NCBI GenBank assembly: GCA_963825635.1
Contig: CAWGTU010000003.1
Coordinates: 682,001-746,000, forward strand
Length of the DNA stretch: 64,000 nt
From: JAOUEA01 sp963825635
GTDB lineage: Bacteria; Actinomycetota; UBA4738; HRBIN12
Direction of reading: 5' to 3'
The position numbers and the translations under genes were made by a program. The notes beneath the pieces were generated by a model. The model was not told the origin of the DNA. It made no database searches and saw nothing but the letters and a program-made list of their open reading frames with translations. Below, piece by piece: positions 7,711 through 16,432 of this stretch (its first letter is position 1; each line of letters opens with the position of its first letter).

Positions 7711-10023
7711 TCACACCTTCTCGAGCTCGGGCTCCAGCAGCAGGTCCTCACCTTCCACCGCGACCTTCGGGAGCGCCCGGTCGAGCCACTTCGGCAGCCA
7801 CCAGTTCAAGTCGCCGAGCAGCTCCATCGTGGCCGGCACCAGCAGCATCCGAACCACCGTGGCGTCGAGGAACACGGCGCTCGCGAGGCCCACCCCGAAC
7901 AGCTTCACGATGCGGTCGCTCTCACCGATGAAGCTACCGAACACCACGACCATGATCGCGGCCGCCGCCGTGATCACGCGGGCCGTGGCGGCCAGGCCGT
8001 CGGCCACCGAGAGGCGGCTGTCGCCCGAGCGCAGGTACTCCTCGCGGATCCGCGACAGCAGGAACACCTCGTAGTCCATCGACAGCCCGAACACGATCGC
8101 GAACATCATCATCGGCACGAACGGCTCGATCGGCGCCGGCTCGATGTTGAGCACGCTGCCGAACCACCCCCACTGGAAGATGGCCGTGGCCACGCCGTAC
8201 GCCGCGGCGATCGACAGCAGGTTCATGATCACGGCCTTCAGCGGCACCAGCAGCGACCGGAACACCAGCATCAGGAGCAGGAACGACAGCAACAGCACCA
8301 CGCCGATGAACAAGGGCATCCGCGCCGTGAGGTACTCGGAGAAGTCGACCGCAGCGGCGACCCCACCCGACACCGCCACGTCGAGCTCGGTCCCCTCCTC
8401 CGCGGCGGGCAGCACCTCGTCGCGGAGCCGCTCGACCAGCTCGGTGGTCGCCTCGTCCTGCGGGGCGGTCGTCGGGAACAGCCGCCACAGTGCGGCGCTG
8501 GGCTGTGCGGGGTCGTTGGGGACCGCGGGCGTCACGAAGGCGACGCCCGCGTCGGCGGCCAGGGCCCCGGTGACGCCCTCGAGCGCCGCCGGATCGGTGC
8601 CCTCGGGGATCTCGGTGCTGAGCAGCAGCGGGCCATTGAAGCCCGGCCCGAACCCCGCCGCCAGCAGGTCGTACGCCTGGCGGGTGGTCGTCTCCTCGGG
8701 GAAGTTGCCCTCGTCACTGAACGCCATGCGCAGGCTGAAGAACGGCACCGCCAAGACGAGCAGGATCGCCACGCCCGCGAGCGCCGCGATCACCGGGTGG
8801 CGCTGGATCACGCGGCTCCATCGGTACGGGATCGTCTCGCGCAGCGGCCGCGGCGGGCGACGCGGCACCTCGCGCCGCAGCGGTGCGACGGCGAAGCTGG
8901 CGACGAGCACCACGGCGGCGAGCGCGAGCCCCACGAGGGCCAGCGGCTGGATCGTGAGGGCCAGCCCGGCGAGCCCCACCGCCACCAGGAGCGCGGCGAT
9001 CAGCCCGCGCCACCGGGTGACCTCGACCCGCTGGCCCGCGAACCCGAGCAGCGCCGGCAGCAGGGTGAGCGACGCGACGGCCGTGACGGCCACCACGACG
9101 GCCGCCGCGCCGGCGAGCCCGGTGATGAACGACAGTCCCATCAGCACCATGCCGAGCAGCGAGATCACCACGGTGGTGGCGGCGAACGCGACGGCCCGGC
9201 CGGCGGTGTCGAGCGCCACGACCGTCGCGTCCTCGATCGAGGCCCCCTTGTGCAGGTTCTCGCGATATCGGGTGACGATGAACAGCGCGTAGTCGATGCC
9301 GACGCCCAGGCCGAGCATGACGGCCACGGTCGTGGCGAAGTCGGGGATCGACAGCACGTGGCTGAGCAGCCCGGCGAGGATCGTGCCCACGCCGATGCCG
9401 GCGAGCGCGATGCCGATCGGCAGACCCATCGCGAGCACCGATCCGAACGCCAGGATCAGCACGATGATCGCGAAGGCCAGGCCGAACAGCTCCGAGCTCG
9501 GCACCTCGAACTCGGCGAGGAGCTGACCACCGACCTCGATCTGCACGCCGGGGATCTCGGGCATCGTCTCCCGGATCTCCATGCTGATGACCGTCGCCTC
9601 CTCGAGCGTGATGTCTCGGGGCAGCCCGATCTGCGCGTAGGCGATCTTCCCTGCCTCGGGTCCCTGCGCCGCGATCTGCTGGGCGCCCTCCTCCGAGTAG
9701 GGGCTGACCAGCGTCGTGACCCCCTCGATCTGCGCGACCTCGTCGAAGTAGGCGCTCATCGTCTGCTGGACCTCGGGGTCGTCGACGCCCTGGTCCGCGC
9801 GGAAGACGATCGTGCCGCCCTCGCCGCCGGCGCTCGAGTCGGCGAAGTGCTCGTCGAGGATGTCGAACCCGCGGCGGCTCTCCACGTCGGGCAGCGCGAA
9901 CTCCGTGCTGTACGCGGTGCCGATCAAGCCGCTGACGGCACCGAGCACGATCAGGGCGGCGAGCCAGAGCAGGGCGACCTTGCCCCGGTTGCGGAAACAC
10001 CAACGTCCGAGCGTCGCGAACAC
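7711..10023 (-). CDS. MMPL/RND family transporter
   Basis: Large proton-driven exporter of the MmpL/RND superfamily, about 770 residues in the cytoplasmic membrane. It shows the expected repeat organisation: one membrane helix, an external loop domain, five to six helices (with LGLGVGIDYALFIVTRYRE), then a second loop domain and a second helix bundle (with FGLSMDYEVFLLSRIREEY). The conserved GxDYxxF and SMDYxxF signatures carry the Asp-Tyr pairs used for proton relay. I choose the GTG at 10023, preceded by GGAGGAG. Substrates in this family are often lipids or hydrophobic compounds; nothing here identifies the cargo. No TetR gene is adjacent. Confidence 0.92.
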   Translation of the reverse strand: MFATLGRWCFRNRGKVALLWLAALIVLGAVSGLIGTAYSTEFALPDVESRRGFDILDEHFADSSAGGEGGTIVFRADQGVDDPEVQQTMSAYFDEVAQIEGVTTLVSPYSEEGAQQIAAQGPEAGKIAYAQIGLPRDITLEEATVISMEIRETMPEIPGVQIEVGGQLLAEFEVPSSELFGLAFAIIVLILAFGSVLAMGLPIGIALAGIGVGTILAGLLSHVLSIPDFATTVAVMLGLGVGIDYALFIVTRYRENLHKGASIEDATVVALDTAGRAVAFAATTVVISLLGMVLMGLSFITGLAGAAAVVVAVTAVASLTLLPALLGFAGQRVEVTRWRGLIAALLVAVGLAGLALTIQPLALVGLALAAVVLVASFAVAPLRREVPRRPPRPLRETIPYRWSRVIQRHPVIAALAGVAILLVLAVPFFSLRMAFSDEGNFPEETTTRQAYDLLAAGFGPGFNGPLLLSTEIPEGTDPAALEGVTGALAADAGVAFVTPAVPNDPAQPSAALWRLFPTTAPQDEATTELVERLRDEVLPAAEEGTELDVAVSGGVAAAVDFSEYLTARMPLFIGVVLLLSFLLLMLVFRSLLVPLKAVIMNLLSIAAAYGVATAIFQWGWFGSVLNIEPAPIEPFVPMMMFAIVFGLSMDYEVFLLSRIREEYLRSGDSRLSVADGLAATARVITAAAAIMVVVFGSFIGESDRIVKLFGVGLASAVFLDATVVRMLLVPATMELLGDLNWWLPKWLDRALPKVAVEGEDLLLEPELEKV

Positions 10024-10122
10024 GAGTCTCCTCCAGTGATGGCGAGTGGGCCGGGGACCGCGCGGCAGCCTATCGAACCTCCGGCGGACCGGACACACCG
10101 CTCTCGGAGCGACGCAGAGGGC

Positions 10123-10482
10123 TCAGGCCGGCTGCCAGAGCTGGATCGCGTTGCCCTCCGGATCCTGCAGCTGGGCGAACCGACCGTTCGGGTACGCCTC
10201 GGGATCGACCTCTACCTCGATCCCGGCCGCCCGCAGCTGCGCCACGATCGCGTCGAGATCGCCGACCCGGAAGTTGATGCCCCACCCCGTCGGGCCGAGG
10301 AAGGGGTTGTCCTCGGCCGGGAACGGCGCGAAGACCGTCGGGCCCTCGCGCTGCGACCACACCTGGCCCTCGTACGAGGCCGGCGGCGGCAGGACCCCGA
10401 GGTGCTCGGCGTACCAGGCGGCGAGCCTCTCGGGATCCCTCGCCCGGAAGAAGAAGCCGCCGATCCCCTCGACGCGTTCCAT
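10123..10482 (-). CDS. VOC superfamily (glyoxalase/bleomycin resistance-like) protein
   Basis: About 119 residues, one VOC domain with paired beta-alpha-beta-beta-beta units (GIGGFFFRARDPERLAAWYAEHLGV, then GWGINFRVGDLDAIVAQLRAAG, ending RFAQLQDPEGNAIQLWQPA). The C-terminal DPEGNxIQLWQ is the usual metal-site end with its Glu replaced by Gln, so metal binding is uncertain. The start at 10482 fits the family length; the longer frame to 10590 would cross the toxin-antitoxin promoter. Function within the superfamily cannot be assigned. Confidence 0.85.
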   Translation of the reverse strand: MERVEGIGGFFFRARDPERLAAWYAEHLGVLPPPASYEGQVWSQREGPTVFAPFPAEDNPFLGPTGWGINFRVGDLDAIVAQLRAAGIEVEVDPEAYPNGRFAQLQDPEGNAIQLWQPA

Positions 10483-10550
10483 GTCCCTAGCCTCGCACAT
10501 GAGACGCATCCCAGAGCGAGACGTGACGTCCATCACGGCGACCCACTCGA

Positions 10551-10570
10551 CCATATGATAATCCATATGG
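10551..10570. promoter_or_regulatory. Putative antitoxin operator (CCATATG-N6-CATATGG)
   Basis: A 20-bp perfect inverted repeat in a short AT-rich patch directly before the ribbon-helix-helix antitoxin gene. Autoregulation by antitoxin binding to such palindromes is standard for these modules. The element also lies in the divergent region upstream of the VOC gene. Confidence 0.5.
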
Positions 10571-10571
10571 C

Positions 10572-10823
10572 ATGATCTCCGGGATGGCACGAACGCAGGT
10601 CCTCGTTCAGCTCGACGACGCGCAGGTGTCGACCCTCGACGGGCTCGCCAAGGCGGCCGACGAGAGCCGCAGCGAGCTGATCCGCCGCGCGATCGACCGG
10701 TACCTCGAGGCCGTCGGGGAGTCGGTCGCCGACATCCGGTACGCCGAGGCGTACGAGCGCGTGCCCGAGGACCTCGAGGAGATTGCCGGTCTGCGCGCGA
10801 TCGCCGCCTGGCCCGAAGGCTGA
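10572..10823 (+). CDS. Ribbon-helix-helix antitoxin (MazE/CopG-like)
   Basis: About 83 residues (79 if ATG 10584 is used). The N-terminus RTQVLVQLDDAQVSTLDGLA followed by SRSELIRRAIDRYLE is a typical ribbon-helix-helix DNA-binding domain; the acidic C-terminus (DLEEIAG) would bind the toxin. It lies three bases upstream of a MazF/PemK-type toxin in the same frame, with a palindromic operator in front. Expected role: neutralise the toxin and repress the pair. Confidence 0.8.
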   Translation: MISGMARTQVLVQLDDAQVSTLDGLAKAADESRSELIRRAIDRYLEAVGESVADIRYAEAYERVPEDLEEIAGLRAIAAWPEG

Positions 10824-10826
10824 CCC

Positions 10827-11147
10827 CTGCGGCGAGGCGAGATCTACATCGCGCGGCTCCCTCGGCCGGTCGGTACGAGGCCCGTGCTGCTCGTCACGCG
10901 CACGGCGGCGATCGCGGTGCGCACCGCGGTCACGGTGGCGCCGATCACCCGCACCGTGCGCGACATCCCGACGGAGGTGCCGCTCGGGCGCCGGCACGGA
11001 CTGAAGGTGCGCTCGGTCGCGAACTGCGACTCGCTGCAGACGATCCCCAGGGACGCGCTCCGCCCGCGCCCGGTCGGTGCGCTCGAACCCGACGAGCTGC
11101 CGGTGCTCGACCGCGCGCTCCGGTCCGCGCTCGGCATCCGCACCTAG
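10827..11147 (+). CDS. MazF/PemK family endoribonuclease toxin, non-canonical start
   Basis: About 106 residues. The sequence LRRGEIYIARLPRPVGTRPVLLVTR, APITRTVRDIPTEVPLG and KVRSVANCDSLQTI matches MazF-type toxins, which cut mRNA. The family N-terminus aligns at a CTG codon (10827), three bases after the antitoxin stop. No ATG, GTG or TTG occurs in frame before the GTG at 10884, which would delete the first beta strand. So the gene uses a CTG start, has lost its start codon, or has a base error. It is in the same frame as the antitoxin, so readthrough of the TGA would fuse the two. Confidence 0.75.
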   Translation: MRRGEIYIARLPRPVGTRPVLLVTRTAAIAVRTAVTVAPITRTVRDIPTEVPLGRRHGLKVRSVANCDSLQTIPRDALRPRPVGALEPDELPVLDRALRSALGIRT

Positions 11148-11171
11148 CCGGCCGCCGGGCGACGACGACCG

Positions 11172-11456
11172 TCAGTTGTCCTGTGGCGTGATCGAGAAGC
11201 CCTGTCCGTCGGGGCGGCTGTCGAGCACCTTGTCGTCCAGCTCGTCGACGAGCTCGGAGCCGACCAGGATGTCGACGTCCTTCGCTTCGGCCTCGACGTC
11301 GCCGGGGCGTGGCTGCTCGACCGCAACGAGCGATATCTCGACCGCCCCGCCATCGTCACGCGGCGCCAAGGTCAGCCGTATGGCCTTCCCCTGCACGTCT
11401 TCGCGATCGAGGATCTCGCGCATCTCGGACGCTGCGGTATCGGTGACCAGCAACAT
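11172..11456 (-). CDS. HesB/IscA-like small protein lacking the cysteines
   Basis: About 94 residues. MLLVTDTAASEMREILDRED, IRLTLAPRDDGGAVEISLV and DILVGSELVDELDDKVLD follow the HesB/IscA (Fe-S biosynthesis) pattern. The three cysteines that bind iron or the cluster in IscA are absent; the protein has no cysteine at all. It therefore probably keeps the fold but not the scaffold function. AGGAGG precedes the ATG at 11456. Function unknown. Confidence 0.7.
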   Translation of the reverse strand: MLLVTDTAASEMREILDREDVQGKAIRLTLAPRDDGGAVEISLVAVEQPRPGDVEAEAKDVDILVGSELVDELDDKVLDSRPDGQGFSITPQDN

Positions 11457-11574
11457 GCGGCTCCTCCTTCGGGTCGATGGCCGTTCGGTCTTGGTTACCC
11501 AGCTCGGCCGGTCGCTACACATCGCGACTTCAGAGCGCCTGCATCGACGCCCGCGCCCCTCCGGAGTGGATCGA

Positions 11575-11823
11575 TCACGCCTGCACGGGAACCGGATAGA
11601 TCTCGACGGCCGGGTGACCCGCGCGTTCGTGCACCCGTCGGACGGCGTCGGCATCGGGCCCCTCCGACAGGCACCAGACGCGCCCGCTCTCCGGGTCCGC
11701 CCAGGCATGCTTGAAGTTCACGCCCTCGCCGTCTTGGAGAGCCAGGTCGGCCTGGTGGGCCTCCCCCAACGCTTCAGTGGTGATCCCGACCATGTCGTGG
11801 TGCACGTCCATGAACTCCGGCAT
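11575..11823 (-). CDS. DUF4242 (SCO4226-like nickel-binding) small protein
   Basis: About 82 residues. MPEFMDVHHDMVGITTEALGEAHQADL, then VNFKHAWADPESGRVWCLSEGPDADAVRRVHERAG, is characteristic of the DUF4242 family, whose Streptomyces member SCO4226 binds nickel. The His residues near the N-terminus and in FKHAW, and the Cys in VWCLSEGP, are candidate ligands. GGAGGGG lies before the ATG at 11823. Physiological role not established. Confidence 0.8.
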   Translation of the reverse strand: MPEFMDVHHDMVGITTEALGEAHQADLALQDGEGVNFKHAWADPESGRVWCLSEGPDADAVRRVHERAGHPAVEIYPVPVQA

Positions 11824-11849
11824 CGGACCCCTCCTTCGACTCACGTGTT

Positions 11850-12116
11850 TCAGCAACCCCGCCTGACCGCACAGCCCTCGGCTGAGAGTCGCGCCCTTGA
11901 GGGCCGCGCCGTGGCGATGTGTCCGGCCACGGATCCACGGGTCGTGGCGTCCGCGACCTCCTGCTGGCGAGGCACGATCGGCTGGGGATCGTCGGCCGCC
12001 GCACGGCCGATCACGACCCCGGTGCCGAGCATCGCGATCATCGCCCCCGCGAGCACGAGCGCTTTCGACCTCTGCCCGAAGGTGAAGCCCTCCTTGGCGA
12101 TCGCCGTCGTGTCCAT
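11850..12116 (-). CDS. Small single-pass membrane protein, hypothetical
   Basis: About 88 residues, family not recognised. There is one hydrophobic helix (ALVLAGAMIAMLGTGVVIG, residues 19-37) and a soluble tail of about 50 residues. GGAGG stands six bases before the ATG at 12116, and the gene fits between its neighbours without overlap. The tail is Ala/Arg-rich with two late cysteines, so coding status is moderately sure. Confidence 0.5.
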   Translation of the reverse strand: MDTTAIAKEGFTFGQRSKALVLAGAMIAMLGTGVVIGRAAADDPQPIVPRQQEVADATTRGSVAGHIATARPSRARLSAEGCAVRRGC

Positions 12117-12192
12117 CGCTCCTCCCTTCCTGGTCGTCGAGCGATGGGACGACGCTAGGACGAGGAGGCGCGAGCGGAATCGGGGAACGACC

Positions 12193-15000
12193 CTACGCGT
12201 CGGCCGAGCGACCCTCGCCGTCGTCGGCGGCGAGGGTCGAGAGCAGGCCGGCGATCTCTCTGCGTGAGCCGACCCCCAGCTTGCGCATGAGGCGGGTCAT
12301 GTTCGCCTCCACGGTCTTGACGCTGATGAAGAGCTCGTTCGCGATCTCCTTGTTCGTCCTGCCCTCGGCAGCGAGCGCCGCGACGCGCCGTTCCGTGCCG
12401 GTGAGGGCGTCCGGGCCCGCGGTGCGGCCGCCCACTCGCTCGAGCTCCTCGCGCGACCTCGTCACCCACGCGGCTGCCCCGAGCCCCTCGAAGAGGATCA
12501 GGGCCTCGCCGATCGAGGCCCGGGCCTCTCGCCTTCGCTTCGCGCGTCGTTCGACGGTCCCACGAACGAGGAGCGTGCGCGCCCGCTCGAAGGGAAGATC
12601 GAGCGCCTCGTGCATCTCCATGGCGTCGTCGAGCGCCGTGAGTGCCCCCTCCGTGTCACCCCTCGCGGCCCGCGTGAGGCCGCGACAACGAGCCGCGACG
12701 GCCAGCGCCCAAAGCCTGCCCTGCGAGCGACCCTGGTCCGCGAGCCGCGTCGTGACCACATCTGCTCGATCCAGCTCACCGAGCGAGACCAGGGCTTCGA
12801 CCTCATCGCCCAGACAGGGGATGACACACGGCTCGGGGCTGCCCATCTCCTCGAGGAAGGCGACCGCCTGGGCAAGCTGCTCGTGGGCTGCGGCGGCGTT
12901 GCCCAGGGACAGTTCTAGAAGTCCGAGGACCGCCCGATGGCAGCTCTCGTAGAACGGGTCGCCGTTCCGTCGTGAGCGCCGGATCCCGTCGAGCGTGTGT
13001 CGCCTCGCGCGGTCGGCATCGCCTCGGAGCGCCGCGGCGAGGGCGACCATGTAGCCGGCGAACCCGAGTCCGGCCTCGTGTCCCGTGTCGGCGCTGTGGT
13101 CGTACCCCTGCCTCGCCAAGGCGATCGCCTCGTCCCACCGGCCTGCTCGACTGGCGATCTCCGACAGGTAGCCGAGCGCCTCCGCCCTGATCACCAGCCG
13201 CGAACGGTCGTCGTAGTCCGCGATCTCCTGCTGCAAGATCGAACGCGCTTCCTCGAGCTCGCCGGACCACATCAGGATCAGGCCCATGACGTCGGCGGGC
13301 GGGGTGTAGGGGGAGAGATCCAGACCCCGATCGTCGGGCAGCGTCGCTCGCCGCGACCGGGCGGCTCCGAGCACGGCTTCACCCGGCAAACCCCCGAGCA
13401 GGAACTCGACCATCGTGGAGACCCAAGCCGCCTCGCGCCGGATGGGCTCATCGAGGCCCGCCGCGGATCGAACGCTCGCGATGGCCTCGTCGCGAGCGAC
13501 GCCCAGCCGGCCGCGGTAGATCTCGCACCAGGCGAGATCGACGTGGATAGCCGCCAGGAGCTCAAGGTCTCCTTCGGCCTCGTCGCTCGCACGGCGAAGG
13601 AGCGGCTCGATGGTGTGGACGTCCATCCAGCTCAACGTCGCGAGCTGGTACAGGATCGTCGCGCGGTCGTGGCCCGACGGTGCGATCTCGCTCGCCTCGC
13701 GCAGCGAGGCGAGTGACCTCGCCAGGTCGCCCGCGTCGAAGAGGAACCTGGCCGTTCGGTTCGTTCGACGAACGAGTGAGGTCCTGTCGTTCGGCGGAGT
13801 CATCCGCTCGGCGAGGTGTGAGAGCGACGCGGCGGCATCGGGCGCCGCCCTCGCGGAGGCTCGAGTCGCGGCCTCGTCGAGCTCGTCTGCGGTCTCCGCA
13901 TCAGGGCCCTCGGCGGCGAGGGCGAGATGCCGGGCCCGCTCCTCGCGATCGTCGACGGTATCGGCGAGCAGCCCATGGATCGCCCGGATCTCCTCCTGCG
14001 TGGCGTCGGCGTAGGCAGCCGCCGCCATCAATGGATGGGAGAAGCGGATCTTCCCGTCGCGCACGCGGATGACATCGGCTCGCACCGCCTCATCGACCAG
14101 CGGATCGAGATCGTCCACCAACTTCGACGAGCGCAGCTGATCGAGTGAGGGCGACGCCGACGCCGCCGACATCGCCAGCAACCTCCGAGTCTCGGGCAAC
14201 AGGTCGTGCAGGCGAGAGCCGAGCAGCTCGTCGAGCGTGCTCGGGACGGGGAGCGGCTCGCTGGGAGACAGATCCCTCGGAAGGGCCCTCGCGAGCTCCA
14301 GGGCATAAAACGGATTGCCCCCGGACGTCGCGAAGACCCGGCGAACCACCGGCACGGGGAGCTCCAGCCCATGATGGGTCAGCAGCTCTCTGATGCCGTC
14401 CTCGTCCAACGGCTCGACATCGATCCGATCCAGGGTGCCCTCGAAGACCGCCGGCATGTCGAGCGGCTGGCCCGTACCGAGTCCGGACCTCCTGGCTCCG
14501 ATCATCCCGATGGGTGCCTGTCCCAACCGGCGGCACGCGTAGGAGAAGACACGGGCCGACGACGGATCCACCCACTGGAGATCGTCGATCGAGATGACCA
14601 CCGGCGAACCCTCGGCGAGCATCCGCAGCGCCGACCCGGTCGCGACGGAGACGGCGCGAGGATCGGGGCCGAGTTGCTGAGGCTCCCGTCGGAGCAACGC
14701 CACTTCGAGGGCGACCCGCTGGGGGTGGGGCAACGCGGGCAGGAGCTCGTCCAGATGAGGGTCGAGCACATCGGCCATCGACGTGAACGAGAGCTGCGAT
14801 TCGCTCTCGACGGCCCGAGACGACAGCACCGTGATGCCTCGTTGCCTCGCCGCGTCGGACGCCGCGCGCCAGAGGGTCGTCTTCCCGACGCCGGCATCGC
14901 CTTCGAGGAGGAGCCCTCGGGGGCCGATCGGGATCCGATCGAGGAAGGCCGCGATCCCACGAAGCTCGTCGGCTCGCCCGACGATCCGGTCGGACGTCAC
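12193..15000 (-). CDS. Large LuxR-family regulator with N-terminal AAA/STAND ATPase
   Basis: About 935 residues. The N-terminus has a P-loop ATPase (LLLEGDAGVGKTTLWRAA, residues 30-47) and a Walker B-like VVISIDDLQWVD. A long helical middle resembling TPR repeats follows, then a C-terminal LuxR helix-turn-helix (LTGTERRVAALAAEGRTNKE with the recognition helix after it). This is the LAL/MalT-like architecture: ATP-dependent signal sensing coupled to DNA binding. The GTG at 15000 gives VTSDRIVGRADELRG, the normal start for the class; longer versions would run into the divergent methyltransferase gene at 15114. Target genes unknown. Confidence 0.88.
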   Translation of the reverse strand: MTSDRIVGRADELRGIAAFLDRIPIGPRGLLLEGDAGVGKTTLWRAASDAARQRGITVLSSRAVESESQLSFTSMADVLDPHLDELLPALPHPQRVALEVALLRREPQQLGPDPRAVSVATGSALRMLAEGSPVVISIDDLQWVDPSSARVFSYACRRLGQAPIGMIGARRSGLGTGQPLDMPAVFEGTLDRIDVEPLDEDGIRELLTHHGLELPVPVVRRVFATSGGNPFYALELARALPRDLSPSEPLPVPSTLDELLGSRLHDLLPETRRLLAMSAASASPSLDQLRSSKLVDDLDPLVDEAVRADVIRVRDGKIRFSHPLMAAAAYADATQEEIRAIHGLLADTVDDREERARHLALAAEGPDAETADELDEAATRASARAAPDAAASLSHLAERMTPPNDRTSLVRRTNRTARFLFDAGDLARSLASLREASEIAPSGHDRATILYQLATLSWMDVHTIEPLLRRASDEAEGDLELLAAIHVDLAWCEIYRGRLGVARDEAIASVRSAAGLDEPIRREAAWVSTMVEFLLGGLPGEAVLGAARSRRATLPDDRGLDLSPYTPPADVMGLILMWSGELEEARSILQQEIADYDDRSRLVIRAEALGYLSEIASRAGRWDEAIALARQGYDHSADTGHEAGLGFAGYMVALAAALRGDADRARRHTLDGIRRSRRNGDPFYESCHRAVLGLLELSLGNAAAAHEQLAQAVAFLEEMGSPEPCVIPCLGDEVEALVSLGELDRADVVTTRLADQGRSQGRLWALAVAARCRGLTRAARGDTEGALTALDDAMEMHEALDLPFERARTLLVRGTVERRAKRRREARASIGEALILFEGLGAAAWVTRSREELERVGGRTAGPDALTGTERRVAALAAEGRTNKEIANELFISVKTVEANMTRLMRKLGVGSRREIAGLLSTLAADDGEGRSADA

Positions 15001-15113
15001 GATGGCGATCCGATCGGCGTCTCGGGCGAACGAAGAGCCACGTTCGAACCCTAGGTGGGTCGCCCCAGGCCCGCAACGGGCTCCCGTGGTATCAGTGTCC
15101 GCAGACCTCGACC

Positions 15114-15923
15114 ATGCGCGAATCAGCCGACGACCACGATCAGCTCCCGCTCTATACGGAGCTCGCACCATGGTTCCACCTGCTGACGGCGCCCGAGGAC
15201 TACGCCCTCGACGCCGGGCACGCGCTCGACGTGCTCACCGAGGCGATCGGCGAGCCTCCGCAGACGATCCTCGAGCTCGGATCGGGGGGCGGCAACAGCG
15301 CGTCCCACATGAAGTCGCACGCGACGCTCACCCTCACCGACCTGAGCGAGCGGATGCTCGAGCTCAGCCGCACGATCAACCCAGAGGTCGAGCACCTCCA
15401 GGGCGACATGCGCACCCTGCGCCTCGACGGCCGCACGTTCGACGCGGTGTTCGTGCACGACGCGATCAGCTACCAGCTCACCGAGCCCGACCTGCGCGCG
15501 ACGTTCGAGACGGCGTTCACGCACCTGCGGCCCGGCGGAGCGGCGATCTTCGAGCCCGACATCACGCGCGAGGCATACGCCGACGCCACGCTCCAGGGCG
15601 GTCACGACGGCGCCGACGGACGACGGCTCCGCTACCTGCAGTGGCGCACGGATCCGGACCCGAGCGACACCTGGTACGTCGACGAGTTCGCGATCCTGCT
15701 GCACGAGGCCGACGGCACGAGCCGCATCGCCCACGACGTGCACCGGCTCGGCGTGTTCCCGCGCGCGACGTGGCTCGGGCTGCTCGCCGACGTCGGGTTC
15801 GTCGACGTGCGCGCGATCGCCAGCCCCTACGCCGACGAGGAGGAGCGGTCGGCGCGGAGAGCTTCGTCGGCCGGCGCCTCGCCTGATACCGATATCGGCA
15901 TCAACACGGAGGGCATAGGATGA
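15114..15923 (+). CDS. Class I SAM-dependent methyltransferase
   Basis: About 269 residues. The SAM-binding motif I is TILELGSGGGNSASH (about residues 51-65), followed by motif II acidic LTDLSERM, then DAVFVHDAISYQL and LRPGGAAIFEPD, as in Rossmann-fold methyltransferases. Substrate is not predictable. The last 20 or so codons are poorly conserved-looking and contain a near-perfect 18-bp palindrome, so the real C-terminus may matter less than the DNA there. Divergent from the LuxR regulator gene. Confidence 0.85.
   Translation: MRESADDHDQLPLYTELAPWFHLLTAPEDYALDAGHALDVLTEAIGEPPQTILELGSGGGNSASHMKSHATLTLTDLSERMLELSRTINPEVEHLQGDMRTLRLDGRTFDAVFVHDAISYQLTEPDLRATFETAFTHLRPGGAAIFEPDITREAYADATLQGGHDGADGRRLRYLQWRTDPDPSDTWYVDEFAILLHEADGTSRIAHDVHRLGVFPRATWLGLLADVGFVDVRAIASPYADEEERSARRASSAGASPDTDIGINTEGIG
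15885..15902. promoter_or_regulatory. 18-bp palindrome, possible operator for the CBS gene
   Basis: GATACCGATATCGGCATC is palindromic at all but one pair and resembles the half sites of the inverted repeat at 7618-7685 (14 of 18 positions). It lies in the 3' end of the methyltransferase gene, about 45 bp before the CBS-domain gene. A TetR-like operator is a guess. Confidence 0.35.
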
Positions 15924-15947
15924 TGGAGGGAACGCCGGAGGCGACGG

Positions 15948-16328
15948 ATGACGGTCGTTCGAGAGGTGATGAGCACCGATCTGGTCACGGTGCAGCCCTC
16001 CACGATGACGATCGAGGCGGTCGCGGCCATGTCCAAGGCGGGGGTGGGCTCCGTCCTGGTGGTCGAGGACGACGCGTTGTTGGGCATCTTCACCGAGCGG
16101 GACGTCCTGCGGGCGTTCGATCGGATGCACGCCGACCCGGCCCGCGTCTCCCCCATCTCGAAGGGCATGACCTCTGATCCGCAGACCATCGCGCCCGACG
16201 CCACCGTGGGCGAGGCGATGGACCGGATGCTCGACGGAGGCTTCCGCCATCTCCCGGTGATCGATGGCGATACCCTCGTCGGCATCGTCTCCATGCGCGA
16301 CCTCGCGCGGAGCATCTCGAAGGCGTGA
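15948..16328 (+). CDS. Stand-alone CBS-pair protein
   Basis: About 126 residues made of two CBS motifs: VREVMSTDLVTVQPSTMTIEAV with LLGIFTERDVLRAF, and GMTSDPQTIAPDATVGEAMD with LVGIVSMRDLARSI. Such pairs bind adenosyl nucleotides and sense energy state or act as regulatory modules. GGAGGCG precedes the ATG at 15948. A longer CBS protein occurs at 29263-29823. Confidence 0.88.
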   Translation: MTVVREVMSTDLVTVQPSTMTIEAVAAMSKAGVGSVLVVEDDALLGIFTERDVLRAFDRMHADPARVSPISKGMTSDPQTIAPDATVGEAMDRMLDGGFRHLPVIDGDTLVGIVSMRDLARSISKA

Positions 16329-16432
16329 GCGTCCGCTCGGGGCGGCCCACGTCGCGATGGCCCGTTTGACCGAAGCCGATGCGCTCCCCTAGCGTCGAGG
16401 GACCCGTCGATCGATCCTTGGAGGTCTGCCAG

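Noticed and set aside
7681..10575. 964-codon open frame on the plus strand
   Set aside because: Antisense to the MMPL gene; His/Arg/Asp-rich composition typical of high-GC shadow frames, no domain.
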